Positions 45,017 to 55,007 are shown, numbered from the stretch's first letter. The stretch is 64,000 nt of DNA from Bacteroidales bacterium (GCA_015061115.1 SUXE01000012.1:88172-152171); one strand, 5' to 3'. The notes: generated from the sequence alone by a model not told the origin. Numbers and translations are program-made.

Positions 45017-46011
45017 ATTTTTTCACCTTCTATGTACAAACCTTTGTCTATATTGTTGCTATAGATCATTCCAGTGCCGAGTCCTTGCGGAATATCAACA
45101 CCAATTGTAGACGACCATTGTGAGATGGCAAGCAGACCGACATTGCTTTCAAGAGCTGATGTCGCCCAATAACCGATGCCACGCTCTTTGGCTGTTTTTA
45201 TCCATTCGTTAGCACCTGTCAAACCACCGCATAAAGTTGGTTTCAATATGATATATTGTGGCTTGACTGTATCAAGCAACACTGCCATTTCATCCGCTGT
45301 TTTAGTGCCGATCAACGATTCGTCAAGAGCCACATCCACTCGGCTCTCCGCACAACAACGTGTAAGGCCAGCGATGTCTGCCACTTTCACGGGTTGCTCA
45401 ATTGAATGGATATCAAGAGAATGAAGTATAGGTTCAACTTCATTCAGATAAAAATCAGATGTATATGCACAGTTAGCGTCTACACGCATTGTTATTGAGT
45501 TTCCGAACTCAGCACGTATAGCTTTGAGCAAATCCATCTCTTTATTGAAATCCTTGCTGCCTATCTTGAATTTCAGGCAACGGAATCCCATATCATATTT
45601 TTCTTTCGCACGACGCAGCATCACGTCAATCTCACCCATCCAAATGAGTCCGTTGATTCGTATGCCATCCTCTCCTTTGCAGAAAGGAGTGTCGAAAATT
45701 CTCTCACTTCCTCGTCTCATCTGCATCTCTGCACACTCAAACGCGAATCTTGCAGATGAGAGATTAGTGAAATCAATCTTACTCAAGTCTCTGTGTCTCT
45801 CATACTCTGCGGCTTTTGTTTTCAGAATATCATACAAACCGTCGCCATATTCCGGACTTAATCCGTATAAAGGAGCACACTCTCCTACTCCAAAATTGCC
45901 ATTTTCATCGGTAATTTTGACGTAATAAGCCATATGATCGTCGAGTGACCCACGTGATGTGAACACTCGCTCGTTGAAAATCAATTTATATGGCGTAATG
46001 GAGACTTTCAT
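44989..46011 (-). CDS. menC: o-Succinylbenzoate synthase
   Basis: 340 aa, enolase superfamily, cytoplasmic. Dehydrates SHCHC to o-succinylbenzoate in menaquinone synthesis. Seen: CLKFKIGSKDF (K-x-K), MRVDANCAYT, HSIEQPV and ALDESL with the metal ligands (Asp, Glu, Asp), and QYIILKPTLCGGL with the opposing lysine. It lies 50 bp after menB, the enzyme two steps later, which supports menaquinone over a racemase role. Confidence 0.9.
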   Translation of the reverse strand: MKVSITPYKLIFNERVFTSRGSLDDHMAYYVKITDENGNFGVGECAPLYGLSPEYGDGLYDILKTKAAEYERHRDLSKIDFTNLSSARFAFECAEMQMRRGSERIFDTPFCKGEDGIRINGLIWMGEIDVMLRRAKEKYDMGFRCLKFKIGSKDFNKEMDLLKAIRAEFGNSITMRVDANCAYTSDFYLNEVEPILHSLDIHSIEQPVKVADIAGLTRCCAESRVDVALDESLIGTKTADEMAVLLDTVKPQYIILKPTLCGGLTGANEWIKTAKERGIGYWATSALESNVGLLAISQWSSTIGVDIPQGLGTGMIYSNNIDKGLYIEGEKIWWKETIAK

Positions 46012-46024
46012 TTATATATTGATG

Positions 46025-46045
46025 TTTGATGATTGATGATGAATG
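46025..46045. repeat. Heptamer repeat (3 units)
   Basis: tttgatg, attgatg, atgaatg between menB and menC, of the TTGATGR flavour. Confidence 0.6.
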
Positions 46046-46061
46046 ATAGCCATCAAACTTG

Positions 46062-46877
46062 TTATGGGAATTTCGGATATTTTGAGAAATCTGGTTTTCT
46101 TTTTTCCAAGAATGCTTTAGAACCCTCGTGTGCTTCATCAAGATTGTAGTAAAGCATAGTCATATCGCCAGCAAACTCCTGTATGCCGACCTGTCCGTCA
46201 AGTTCCGCGTTCAATCCACGTTTGATCATACGTAGAGCGAGAGGTGACAACTCCATCATCTTCTCTGCCCACTCCACATAAGCGTCTTCAAGTTCAGCCA
46301 AAGGAACAACTCTGTTCACCAAACCCCAATCCAAAGCCTGCTGGGCTGTGTATTGCTGGCATAAGAACCAAATCTCACGTGTACGTTTCTGGCCAATCAC
46401 AGATGCCATATATGATGATCCGAATCCGGCGTCGAAACTGCCTACACGAGGACCAGTCTGACCGAATTTAGCATTTTCAGATGCGATTGTAAGGTCGCAG
46501 ACAACATGAAGGACATGTCCGCCACCGATAGCATAACCATTGACAGCCGCAATAACAGGTTTAGGCAGACTGCGTATCTGCTTCTGCACGTCAAGCACCG
46601 ACAGACGTGGCACACCACCCTCGTCGATATATCCACCTTTTCCTTTGCAGTGCATGTCACCACCCGCACAGAATGCGACGTCTCCAGCACCTGTAAGCAC
46701 CACGACATTGATGTCGGAATGTTCACGGCAGATTGCCAAAGCATCAGACATTTCCGCTGTAGTGAGAGGTGTGAATGCGTTGCGGTAACGCTCTCTGTTG
46801 ATTGTTATACGGGCGATTCCGTTATAGAAATCAAAAATGATCTCCTTATATTCTTTGATTGTTGTCCAATTTCTCAT
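46062..46877 (-). CDS. menB: 1,4-Dihydroxy-2-naphthoyl-CoA synthase
   Basis: 271 aa, crotonase fold. Closes the second ring of the naphthoquinone from o-succinylbenzoyl-CoA. Seen: an oxyanion-hole region [39 protein letters not shown] (20 residues of it are near-invariant in MenB), [13 protein letters not shown], and the C-terminal KPDF(S)KYP end. Length is typical. Lies between murA and menC on the same strand. Confidence 0.95.
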   Translation of the reverse strand: MRNWTTIKEYKEIIFDFYNGIARITINRERYRNAFTPLTTAEMSDALAICREHSDINVVVLTGAGDVAFCAGGDMHCKGKGGYIDEGGVPRLSVLDVQKQIRSLPKPVIAAVNGYAIGGGHVLHVVCDLTIASENAKFGQTGPRVGSFDAGFGSSYMASVIGQKRTREIWFLCQQYTAQQALDWGLVNRVVPLAELEDAYVEWAEKMMELSPLALRMIKRGLNAELDGQVGIQEFAGDMTMLYYNLDEAHEGSKAFLEKRKPDFSKYPKFP

Positions 46878-46911
46878 GATTCAAATAAAAAAAAGATTCG
46901 GCGAAATGGGA

Positions 46912-48222
46912 TTAGCCAACTCGTGAAATATGTGCGCCAAGAGCTTTCAATCTCTCGTCGATCTGCTCATAACCACGGTCGATCTGGTCAATGTTGGAAA
47001 TAGTGCTTGTGCCTTCTGCACTCAATGCCGCGATCAAAAGCGCGATACCGGCACGAATATCAGGCGACGACATCTTGGCTCCACGAAGTTTTCCGTTTTT
47101 TCCAAGGCCAATCACAGTGGCACGGTGAGGGTCGCACAAAATGATCTGAGCTCCCATATCGATAAGTTTGTCGACGAAGAACAGACGGCTTTCAAACATC
47201 TTCTGATGAATCAAAACACTTCCTTCTGCCATCACAGCAACAACAAGGAATACAGAAAGCAAGTCTGGTGTCAATCCTGGCCATGGGGCATCCGATATTG
47301 TAAGGATACCACCGTCGATGAATTTGTCAATCACCATTGGTGTTGAACCATGCACAACGATATCATCACCTTTGATCTCCATGTCGACACCTATTTTTTT
47401 GAATGCAGACGGGATTATTCCAAGATCAGGCATGTTGACATTCTTGATTGTGATTTCCGACTTTGTCATTGCCGCCATTCCTATGAAACTGCCCACTTCG
47501 ATCATATCAGGAAGTAGACTGTGTTTGCATCCATTAAGTTTTTTGACACCTTCTACAGTAAGCAAATTAGAACCTATTCCTTTGATTTTTGCTCCCATGT
47601 TCACAAGCATCTTGCAAAGTTGCTGTACGTAAGGTTCACAAGCTGCATTATAGATAGTTGTGGTGCCATTGGCAAGAACTGCGGCCATCAAAATATTGGC
47701 AGTACCAGTCACGGAAGCCTCTTCAAGAAGCATATATTTGCCCTGCAATCCGTTTTTAGTTCCAACACGGTAGAGACTGCCATTGGCGTCGTAGTTGAAT
47801 TCCGCACCAAGTTCAATCAAACCGTGGAAGTGGGTATCCAAACGTCGTCTACCAATCTTATCTCCTCCTGGCTGAGGAATGATAGCCTTACCAAAACGAG
47901 CAAGAAGCGGACCGATAAGCATCACCGATCCACGTAGCATGGTGCATGATTTAGCAAACTCCTCGGTTTCGATATAATCAAGATTGATGTTTGAGGCACA
48001 GAAAATATATGTGCCCTTGCTAACCTTTCTTACACTTACTCCAAGGTTGATTAGCAACTGAATTAGGTTGTTGACATCAAGGATGTCAGGCACATTGCTG
48101 ATCTCAATTTCTCCTTCAGAAAGCAATGTGGCGCAAATCACCTGTAATGCCTCGTTTTTTGCGCCGGCCGGAGTTATTTCACCGGATAGGCTGTAGCCGC
48201 CTTCAATTACAAATTTTGCCAT
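46912..48222 (-). CDS. murA: UDP-N-acetylglucosamine 1-carboxyvinyltransferase, Asp in place of the fosfomycin-target Cys
   Basis: 436 aa, cytoplasmic, first committed step of peptidoglycan synthesis (transfers enolpyruvate from PEP to UDP-GlcNAc). Seen: PAGAKNEAL with Lys22, the loop PQPGGDKIGRRRLDTH, and the two inside-out alpha/beta domains expected for the family. In E. coli the loop position is Cys115, which fosfomycin alkylates; here residue 121 is Asp (codon at 47860-47862). Cys-to-Asp at this site is known to keep activity and give fosfomycin insensitivity. It starts 2 bp after the flavin reductase gene. Confidence 0.95.
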   Translation of the reverse strand: MAKFVIEGGYSLSGEITPAGAKNEALQVICATLLSEGEIEISNVPDILDVNNLIQLLINLGVSVRKVSKGTYIFCASNINLDYIETEEFAKSCTMLRGSVMLIGPLLARFGKAIIPQPGGDKIGRRRLDTHFHGLIELGAEFNYDANGSLYRVGTKNGLQGKYMLLEEASVTGTANILMAAVLANGTTTIYNAACEPYVQQLCKMLVNMGAKIKGIGSNLLTVEGVKKLNGCKHSLLPDMIEVGSFIGMAAMTKSEITIKNVNMPDLGIIPSAFKKIGVDMEIKGDDIVVHGSTPMVIDKFIDGGILTISDAPWPGLTPDLLSVFLVVAVMAEGSVLIHQKMFESRLFFVDKLIDMGAQIILCDPHRATVIGLGKNGKLRGAKMSSPDIRAGIALLIAALSAEGTSTISNIDQIDRGYEQIDERLKALGAHISRVG

Positions 48223-48224
48223 TA

Positions 48225-48809
48225 TTATTTAGTTCTTTGTTTTTTGTTCTTTTTTCTTACAGACCATCCGAAAGTGCCAATCATATCTCCAAGCGTGTAG
48301 TATTCACCATGGGAATACGCGATAAGCTCAGCTTTGTCAAGTTCGAATTTGCCTGTCTCTTTGTCGATATACTTGTCGTCTGCCAGCACATTCACCACAT
48401 CAGCGATAAACATGTCGTGGCTGCCAAGTTTCATGATCTCACGCACTTTGCATTCGATTGCGACGGGAGACTCTTCCACGTAGACGGAATTGATCACCGC
48501 AGTTTTTTGGGGAGTCAGGTGAGCCTCCTTGAATTTGTTGTAGTCTCTACCCGACCTTACGCCGCACCAGTCTGTGGCTTTGGCTATTGACTTGGAAGTC
48601 AGGTTGATGACGAATTCTCCTGTACGTTTGATGATCTGGTAGCTGTGTCGCTCCGGACGGATCGAGACGTAGCACATAGGAGGATTGGTACAAATAGTGC
48701 CCACCCAGCTTGCGGTGAATACGTTGTAGCTTTCAGCGTCGTCACCACAAGAAATCAGTGCGGCAGGCACTGGATATATCATATTGCCTGGCTTGAATGT
48801 CAGTCTCAT
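48225..48809 (-). CDS. Flavin reductase-like FMN-binding protein
   Basis: 194 aa, cytoplasmic split-barrel flavin reductase-like domain. Seen: AALISCGDDAESYNVFTASW, PPMCYVSIRPERHSYQII, FVINLTS, and TDWCGVRSGRDYNKF, typical of the family that binds FMN and reduces flavin with NAD(P)H. Exact partner unknown. Its ATG overlaps the stop of pyrI by one base and it abuts murA, so it is part of the pyrB-pyrI-murA transcript. Confidence 0.85.
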   Translation of the reverse strand: MRLTFKPGNMIYPVPAALISCGDDAESYNVFTASWVGTICTNPPMCYVSIRPERHSYQIIKRTGEFVINLTSKSIAKATDWCGVRSGRDYNKFKEAHLTPQKTAVINSVYVEESPVAIECKVREIMKLGSHDMFIADVVNVLADDKYIDKETGKFELDKAELIAYSHGEYYTLGDMIGTFGWSVRKKNKKQRTK

Positions 48810-49270
48810 TACAACACAATGATATCCTCTACGTCAACCGTTTTTTCGCAGTATTGGCAGACGTATGTCTCTGCAGACGGATGAAGCTGACGGAATTTAG
48901 TCTTCATCGGCTCGTTGTTTGTGATGCACTTAGGGTTCAAGCATTTCATCACGCCGATCACCTCCTGCGGATAGTTCAATGCCATCTTTTCCACCACCTT
49001 ATAATCACGGATGATGTTGATTTTGGCATGAGGAGCTATAAGCGCAACCTTGTTCACCTCCGTCTGTTCTAAAAATTTCTCGGAAATCTTTATTATAGCC
49101 TTCTTGCCAAGCTTGGCACTGTCGAGATTATATCCGAAAGTGATCTGGCTGTGAGTATTCTTTAGGTTAAGAATAGCGATCACTTTGAAAAGCTTGTCCG
49201 AAGGAATATGGTCGATCACTGTACCCTCTTTGAGAGCAGCAACTTTTAATTCTTTATTGTCGATAGTCAT
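48809..49270 (-). CDS. pyrI: Aspartate carbamoyltransferase regulatory subunit
   Basis: 153 aa. Binds CTP/ATP and holds the PyrB trimers through a zinc domain. Seen: an N-terminal allosteric domain (LKEGTVIDHIPSDKLFKVIA, the nucleotide-binding region) and the C-terminal four-cysteine zinc site, CLNPKC and CQYC. It starts 10 bp after pyrB. Predicts an allosterically controlled holoenzyme. Confidence 0.96.
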   Translation of the reverse strand: MTIDNKELKVAALKEGTVIDHIPSDKLFKVIAILNLKNTHSQITFGYNLDSAKLGKKAIIKISEKFLEQTEVNKVALIAPHAKINIIRDYKVVEKMALNYPQEVIGVMKCLNPKCITNNEPMKTKFRQLHPSAETYVCQYCEKTVDVEDIIVL

Positions 49271-49280
49271 TGTTGCAAAA

Positions 49281-50192
49281 TTAGATTAAACCAAGAGCGT
49301 CACAAATCACAGCCTGACGGGCATACATTCCGTTTTTAGCCTGCTGGAAATAGTAAGCCTGTGGTGTGTCGTCAACATCATTAGCTATTTCGCCGACGCG
49401 AGGAAGCGGATGAAGAACCTTCATGTTAGGACGTGTGTTTCCAAGCATTGATGCGCATAGAGTGTACACGTTCTTCACTCTTTCGTATTCCATCAAGTCG
49501 GAGAAACGCTCCTTCTGCACTCTTGTCATATATAATATGTCGGTATTGCCAATCACATCCTGCGACAACTCTTTCAAATCCTGGAATGGAATTTTGTTTT
49601 CCTTGCAGAACAACTTATATTTTTCAGGCATCGCCAACTCTATAGGAGCGACGAAATTGAAAGTCGGAGAGAAGTGTGACATTGCCATGATAAGCGAGTG
49701 GACTGTGCGTCCATACTTCAGGTCGCCAACCATTGTGATGTTGATATCATTGAGTCTTCCCTGAGTCTGCTGGATTGTGAAAAGGTCTAGCATTGTCTGA
49801 GTCGGATGCTGGTTAGCACCGTCGCCTGCATTAATTATAGGAACATCTGTAACTTCAGAAGCGTATCTTGCGGCACCCTCGATATGATGACGCATCACGA
49901 TGACATCCGCGTAGTTGCTCACCATCTTTATGGTATCCTTTAATGTCTCGCCTTTGGATGTGCTGGAAGTTGCAGCGTCGCTGAAACCGATAACTCTTGC
50001 ACCAAGACGATTGGCCGCAGTCTCAAAACTCAAACGTGTGCGAGTGGAAGGTTCAAAGAAAAGTGTTGCCACAACCTTTCCCTGCAATATCTGTTGATTG
50101 GGGTTCTTTTCAAACTCTTTAGCTGCAGACAACACTCTTAAAATATCGTCTTTGCTGTAGTCTGTAATAGAAACCAAACTTTTACCTTTCAT
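49281..50192 (-). CDS. pyrB: Aspartate carbamoyltransferase catalytic subunit
   Basis: 303 aa. Makes carbamoyl aspartate from carbamoyl phosphate and aspartate. Seen: [14 protein letters not shown] (carbamoyl-phosphate loop), [23 protein letters not shown] and the C-terminal HPLPR. First gene of a compact minus-strand run (pyrB, pyrI, flavin reductase, murA, menB, menC, SNF2). A possible -7 box lies about 105 bp upstream. Confidence 0.96.
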   Translation of the reverse strand: MKGKSLVSITDYSKDDILRVLSAAKEFEKNPNQQILQGKVVATLFFEPSTRTRLSFETAANRLGARVIGFSDAATSSTSKGETLKDTIKMVSNYADVIVMRHHIEGAARYASEVTDVPIINAGDGANQHPTQTMLDLFTIQQTQGRLNDINITMVGDLKYGRTVHSLIMAMSHFSPTFNFVAPIELAMPEKYKLFCKENKIPFQDLKELSQDVIGNTDILYMTRVQKERFSDLMEYERVKNVYTLCASMLGNTRPNMKVLHPLPRVGEIANDVDDTPQAYYFQQAKNGMYARQAVICDALGLI

Positions 50193-50296
50193 TGTATGAC
50201 TTATCTAAAAATTACACCGCCAAATTACAATAATTTATTTTACCATTGTAAATCAGCAATATAGCCCGTTTTGTTAATTATCTTATATTTTGTAAG

Positions 50297-50304
50297 CAAA
50301 GTTA
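50297..50304 (-). promoter_or_regulatory. Possible -7 box for the pyrB operon
   Basis: Minus-strand TAACTTTG, about 105 bp before the pyrB ATG. No -33 match. No attenuator hairpin with a U-run was recognised between it and the gene. Confidence 0.3.
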
Positions 50305-50507
50305 ATAAAATTTTTTAACGATGGGAGTAGATAGAGATAAAAGATAACACACTTTCAAAATATATAATTTAAAAATTTCTGAGATCTTTCAATCATATTC
50401 TTTAGTCTAACCAATAAAATGATACGTTTATTCTTCTCTATAATTTATAAAGTTTATATTTATATGATATTTAACATATTTTAAGTCTTATTTATATATG
50501 AAAAGAC

Positions 50508-50515
50508 TAATTTTG
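50508..50515 (+). promoter_or_regulatory. -7 box before the 1109-aa secreted protein
   Basis: TAATTTTG, 28 bp before the ATG. Confidence 0.4.
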
Positions 50516-50543
50516 TAAATTGAAGTGATTAATTGATACTAAT

Positions 50544-53500
50544 ATGAAATTTAATTTTGCTACATTATTATTTTTAGGTAGTACTTGCCTACCGATGTCC
50601 ATTTGGGCTTTGGAAAAAGATGTTGATGGTTACTGCCTGATCAACAACGCTGAAGATTTAGTGGAGTACTGTAAAAACAGTAAAAACACAGTATTAAACG
50701 GACGTCTTACCTCCGACATTGACCTTAGTTCTACAGTTGGAAAGATCAATGGAGAAATAGTCACCATGAGCAATATCATTTCTCCCAACAGTTCATTTGA
50801 TGGTGATGGTCATATAATCTCCAATTATTATGGAGATGCTCCATTGTTTTATAGTATAAACAGAATTGACAATTTGATAATTAAAAATGCATATATAAAA
50901 GGACCTAGTTATAAATATGTTTCTGGTTTTGCCAATAAGGCAAAAGTCATGAACAACTGTCATTTTGAGGGCGTTGTAATTGGCAATTCAGGAAGTAGAG
51001 TATTTTCTTTGACTCAAGATTGTGACACTATTATTAATTGTAGTAATTATGGCATTTGTTTTGGTGAATCTGAATGTTCTGTAATGTCTGGTAATTATTT
51101 TGAAAATTGCTATAATAGAGGAGATTTACACAATAATTATTCAACTTCTGTTTTGAGCGGTAATAATTTTGCATGCAATATCTACAACAGTGGCAAATCA
51201 ACTTATTTAAGAAGCTTTATGGATAGTTGGTTTTCTCAGGTTGCTAATTGCTATACGCTAGTAGACCTAGAAACTCAACCAGAAAAAATGGAAGGCGTTA
51301 ATTACGTTGAAATAAAACAGTTTAATAATGGAAGTGTTACCGACTCCTTAAACAAGTATGTAACAAATAATCCTATATCAAAAAACAAAATCAAACTTCT
51401 ACCTTGGGTTCAAGGTGAAGATGGATTTCCACGTTTTGAGCATGTCGACCTACAACCAACACAAGGATACCTTGTTAAATTCATTGGTGTTTATGAAGAT
51501 ATGTTGGTGACATTAAATGGCAAAATAGACCTACCGAAATCATCAGATCCAATGTATGATTATGATTTTAATGGTTGGGATGGTACAGGTATTGATAAAG
51601 ATACAACGATCACTGTCTCATGTATTTTTAATACAGATTTGAAACAGGATGTAGACGGTTATTATCTGATTCATAACATTGACGAACTTATGACATACAT
51701 AAAGTATGCCGAGAAAGATCTTCCTATCAACGCACGACTTGTTGCAGATCTTGACCTAAGTTCCGTTTGTGGTAAAATAGATGATAAAATTGTCAACTGG
51801 ACTTCTATCAAAGCCAAAAACTCTATTTTTGACGGTGCAGGACATACTATTTCAAATCTCTATATATATGATCCTTTTATATCTTATCGATATGGAAGGG
51901 ATTTTGGTACCAAGAGATCATTTTTCGACGAAGTATTGGGTGTCAAAAACCTTACCATAAAAAATGCTTTCATTAAAACTATGTACGATCCAACAGGCAT
52001 TGCATATTCTTGTAAATACATGTATAACTGCAAATTTGAGGGTGTTGTTATTGGAAAAGAAAATGCTTATGCTTTAGTTAGAAAGTCCAATGAAATTGTA
52101 AATTGTTCTAATTATGGAATTTGTATTTCTGATGAAAAATCAATAGCTTGGAGTTCCAACAAAGTTGTAAACTGCAATAACAGAGGAAAAATCATTTCTT
52201 ATGGAGCAATTGCTGGAACTTGTATTTTTGACGACAAAGTGAATATCTCAAATTTCTATAATAGTGGAGAATTGTCTGTATCATTGAATGATGAACCATC
52301 ATTATTCTTATTTAAAAATACTTCTGGCAATGATAATTTTGCAACAAACTGCTACGTTTTAACTTCTAAGGAAGGAAAAACAGATGATACTAATCTCGTC
52401 GAATATTCGAATATAAAGGCATTTAAAAATGGCTCAATCACTGACTCTCTTAATAAATATGTTTTAGCTAACCCTAAAACAGTAATCAATAAAACAGATA
52501 CTGTCTTATTAAATTCATGGATACAGGGCGACGATGGATTTCCTCGCTTTAAAAATGACACTTTAAGTCCTACAGAAGGATATATAGTTCACTTTGTTGG
52601 AGATCTACGTTCTGTTTTTGTATCGGTGGATGGAACTCTTGATCTTCCAGTTCCTGCAGTTGAAGGGTTCGACTATGTGATGGATAGCGGATTTGACGGG
52701 AAAAATATCACATCCGATACTATTGTTAGAGTCTCAATGGTACCAAACGCCGCATTCAAACTGAAAACAGATGACGAAGGCTTCTTCCTAATACGTAATG
52801 GAGAAGATCTAAATTATTTCAGTGAATCTGTAAATCGTGGAGCTTCAAAAATCAAAGGACGAATGACTAATGATATCGATATGAGTTTGTATTCAGAAAA
52901 TTGGTCAGCTATTGGTGCTAACGATTTTGAATACTATGTTTATATGGATATTTATTTTAGAGACACGATATTCTTCGAGGGTGTTTTTGATGGCGGTAAT
53001 TTTGCAATCAAAAATCTATATAGTCCATGTCTAACTGGATCTGGAGGTATATTCTCATTTGTAAAAAATGCGACAATAAAGAATGTTACAATACAGAATT
53101 CATTTTTTGATGGTTTGTATAGAAACTCATTTATAGGTTATGCGAAAAACTCTGTAATCGTCAACTGTGGTTTGGATTCCATAAGACATGAAACGAGAGG
53201 ACTTACAATGGCTGCTGGAATATGTGCACAAACTTTGAATTGTACAATCATGAACTGCTACAGTATTGGAGATTCAGATAAAAATGAAGTTGCTTATGCA
53301 TTAGCCGGTGGTATAGATGGAATGGAGAAAAATAGTACCATTGTTGAAAATGCATATGCTATTATGACAACGGATTATGATGAGGATGAAAAATATGTCA
53401 ACAAATTCTGCAGCGGCGATATTGTCAATATCAAGAATTGTTATGTCGATACTCTGCTTTCCGTATCTGTCGTAGCTGACGGTGATGTTATAGGTACAAA

Positions 53501-53873
53501 TCCAGAATTTCTTCAATCTGAAAAATACTTAAATGAGTTAAATAGATGGGTAGACTCTATGAACGCAGTTCAGTCGCATATTGTCTATAATAAATGGGAA
53601 ATCGATCCTGAAGATGGATTCCCTAAGTTGAAGATTGCCAAACCTGATATCACAAAAAATTGTGAAGGTATTCAGTCAAATGATGGATCTTTGACTATTT
53701 ATGCTGCAGGTTCTGATCTTTATATCAAATCAGAAATTGGTGGTCATGCAACAATTTTCGATATTAACGGTAGAGCTGTTGAAAGTGTTATTTATAATGA
53801 AGGATTGACAACTGTTTCTGGATTGCCTTCAGGCTATTATATTATAGAAGGAACAAAAGTTCTGATTAAATGA
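50544..53873 (+). CDS. Very large secreted protein with three internal repeats and T9SS-type C-terminus
   Basis: 1109 aa, signal peptide about 1-22. Three repeat units of about 300-350 residues open with VDGYCLINNAEDLVEY (about 27), VDGYYLIHNIDELMTY (about 370) and DEGFFLIRNGEDLNYF (about 748). Each continues with a NGRLTSDIDLSS-like strand, a SIFDGAGHTISNL-like turn and IKNAFIK-type rungs, the pattern of a right-handed beta-helix with GLUG-like character. The first two units also share a C-terminal EGYIVHFVGD-type domain. The last 70 residues (SLTIYAAGSDLYIKSEIGGH, then FDINGRAVES and SGLPSGYYII) match a type IX sorting domain. Probably a surface adhesin or glycan-binding protein. Confidence 0.7.
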   Translation: MKFNFATLLFLGSTCLPMSIWALEKDVDGYCLINNAEDLVEYCKNSKNTVLNGRLTSDIDLSSTVGKINGEIVTMSNIISPNSSFDGDGHIISNYYGDAPLFYSINRIDNLIIKNAYIKGPSYKYVSGFANKAKVMNNCHFEGVVIGNSGSRVFSLTQDCDTIINCSNYGICFGESECSVMSGNYFENCYNRGDLHNNYSTSVLSGNNFACNIYNSGKSTYLRSFMDSWFSQVANCYTLVDLETQPEKMEGVNYVEIKQFNNGSVTDSLNKYVTNNPISKNKIKLLPWVQGEDGFPRFEHVDLQPTQGYLVKFIGVYEDMLVTLNGKIDLPKSSDPMYDYDFNGWDGTGIDKDTTITVSCIFNTDLKQDVDGYYLIHNIDELMTYIKYAEKDLPINARLVADLDLSSVCGKIDDKIVNWTSIKAKNSIFDGAGHTISNLYIYDPFISYRYGRDFGTKRSFFDEVLGVKNLTIKNAFIKTMYDPTGIAYSCKYMYNCKFEGVVIGKENAYALVRKSNEIVNCSNYGICISDEKSIAWSSNKVVNCNNRGKIISYGAIAGTCIFDDKVNISNFYNSGELSVSLNDEPSLFLFKNTSGNDNFATNCYVLTSKEGKTDDTNLVEYSNIKAFKNGSITDSLNKYVLANPKTVINKTDTVLLNSWIQGDDGFPRFKNDTLSPTEGYIVHFVGDLRSVFVSVDGTLDLPVPAVEGFDYVMDSGFDGKNITSDTIVRVSMVPNAAFKLKTDDEGFFLIRNGEDLNYFSESVNRGASKIKGRMTNDIDMSLYSENWSAIGANDFEYYVYMDIYFRDTIFFEGVFDGGNFAIKNLYSPCLTGSGGIFSFVKNATIKNVTIQNSFFDGLYRNSFIGYAKNSVIVNCGLDSIRHETRGLTMAAGICAQTLNCTIMNCYSIGDSDKNEVAYALAGGIDGMEKNSTIVENAYAIMTTDYDEDEKYVNKFCSGDIVNIKNCYVDTLLSVSVVADGDVIGTNPEFLQSEKYLNELNRWVDSMNAVQSHIVYNKWEIDPEDGFPKLKIAKPDITKNCEGIQSNDGSLTIYAAGSDLYIKSEIGGHATIFDINGRAVESVIYNEGLTTVSGLPSGYYIIEGTKVLIK

Positions 53874-53906
53874 CGACGGACTAGCTTAAAATCTTGAATA
53901 AATAAA

Positions 53907-53943
53907 CAATGAGTCTGGAAATCTCCGGGCTCATTGCTTTTTT
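53907..53943 (+). terminator. Terminator after the 1109-aa secreted protein
   Basis: CAATGAG / CTCATTG outer stem, inner GTCTGGA-AATC-TCCGGGC pairing, then a run of T. Confidence 0.8.
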
Positions 53944-54160
53944 AAGTATTTACAGATTTCCAATCACACTCACGTTAGATTATATTTTCACTAGAGAATC
54001 GTCCTTAACATAGTAAACTGTCGCTGTAGTTGAATATCGCTTTTTCAAATTTCATATCTGCATTTATTCTTCATTTCCATTTCGATTTAAATTACAACAA
54101 TTTTGCAAAAACTTAAAACAATAAAGCAACAAAGAATTAATGATAATAAAAAAAACTCAC

Positions 54161-54168
54161 TATATTTG
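54161..54168 (+). promoter_or_regulatory. -7 box of the parAB operon
   Basis: TATATTTG, 41 bp before the parA ATG. Confidence 0.45.
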
Positions 54169-54209
54169 CGAACGAAAAAAGAATTAGAATTATTTATAAC
54201 AAAGAATTT

Positions 54210-55001
54210 ATGGGCAAGATCATAGCAATAGTTAATCAAAAAGGCGGTGTCGGCAAAACGACAACGACTGTGAACTTGGGCGCTTGTTTAGCTACGTTAG
54301 ACAAGAAAGTTCTTATAATTGATGCGGACCCTCAGGCTAATGCTTCGTCAGGATTGGGATTGGATATTTCCGAACTCAACAATACTATTTATGAGTGTAT
54401 GTTGGACGGGGCTAATCCAAAGGATGGTGTGCAGAACACTAGTCTTGAGTGCTTGAAGATTTTGCCTTCACATATCGACCTTGTCGGAGCTGAAATAGAG
54501 CTTCTTCAGGTGGAAGAGAGAGAGAGCGTCTTGAAGAAAGTGCTTGCAGGAATAAAGGACGACTACGACTTTATCTTGATCGACTGCTCCCCTTCTCTTG
54601 GTATGGTCACTGTCAACGCCCTGACAGCTGCCGACTCTGTGCTTATTCCTGTCCAGGCTGAGTATTTTGCGCTTGAAGGTATCGCCAAGTTGGTGAATAC
54701 AATGCAGATCGTGAAGAAGAAATTGAATCCATCTCTTTCAATTGAGGGATTCCTTATCACTATGTATGATCCACGTGCAAGATTGGGCCGTCAGGTTATC
54801 GAGGAAATCACTCGCTACTTCGGTGAAATGACATTCCAGACGGTGATCAACAGAAATGTGAAATTGGCGGAGGCTCCAAGCTTTGGCCAAAGCATTATCG
54901 AATATGATATTGAAAGTAAGGGTGCTCAGAACTATATGCAGTTCACTCAGGAGTTCCTTGCTCGCAATGCATCTAAAACCTATTCTGGAGAACTAAAATA
55001 A
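54210..55001 (+). CDS. parA: Chromosome-partitioning ATPase ParA/Soj
   Basis: 263 aa, cytoplasmic, nucleoid-binding. Deviant Walker A KGGVGKTTTTVNLG near the N-terminus, LIIDADPQANASSGLG, DYDFILIDCSPSLG (Walker B) and VPVQAEYFALEG. The ATPase gradient moves ParB-parS complexes to segregate origins. ParB starts 6 bp downstream. Length and start are typical for chromosomal ParA without an N-terminal HTH. Confidence 0.97.
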   Translation: MGKIIAIVNQKGGVGKTTTTVNLGACLATLDKKVLIIDADPQANASSGLGLDISELNNTIYECMLDGANPKDGVQNTSLECLKILPSHIDLVGAEIELLQVEERESVLKKVLAGIKDDYDFILIDCSPSLGMVTVNALTAADSVLIPVQAEYFALEGIAKLVNTMQIVKKKLNPSLSIEGFLITMYDPRARLGRQVIEEITRYFGEMTFQTVINRNVKLAEAPSFGQSIIEYDIESKGAQNYMQFTQEFLARNASKTYSGELK

Positions 55002-55007
55002 CATCTG

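Larger units (their letters stand above)
50193..50543. other. 351-bp divergent intergenic region
   Basis: Very AT-rich. It holds a possible pyrB-side -7 box (50297-50304) and one for the downstream secreted protein (50508-50515). I see no coding sequence, repeat array or RNA gene in it. Confidence 0.5.
53874..54209. other. 336-bp intergenic region before parA
   Basis: Contains the terminator at 53907-53943 and the parA -7 box at 54161-54168. No perfect 16-bp parS palindrome and no repeat array were seen in the rest. Confidence 0.5.
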
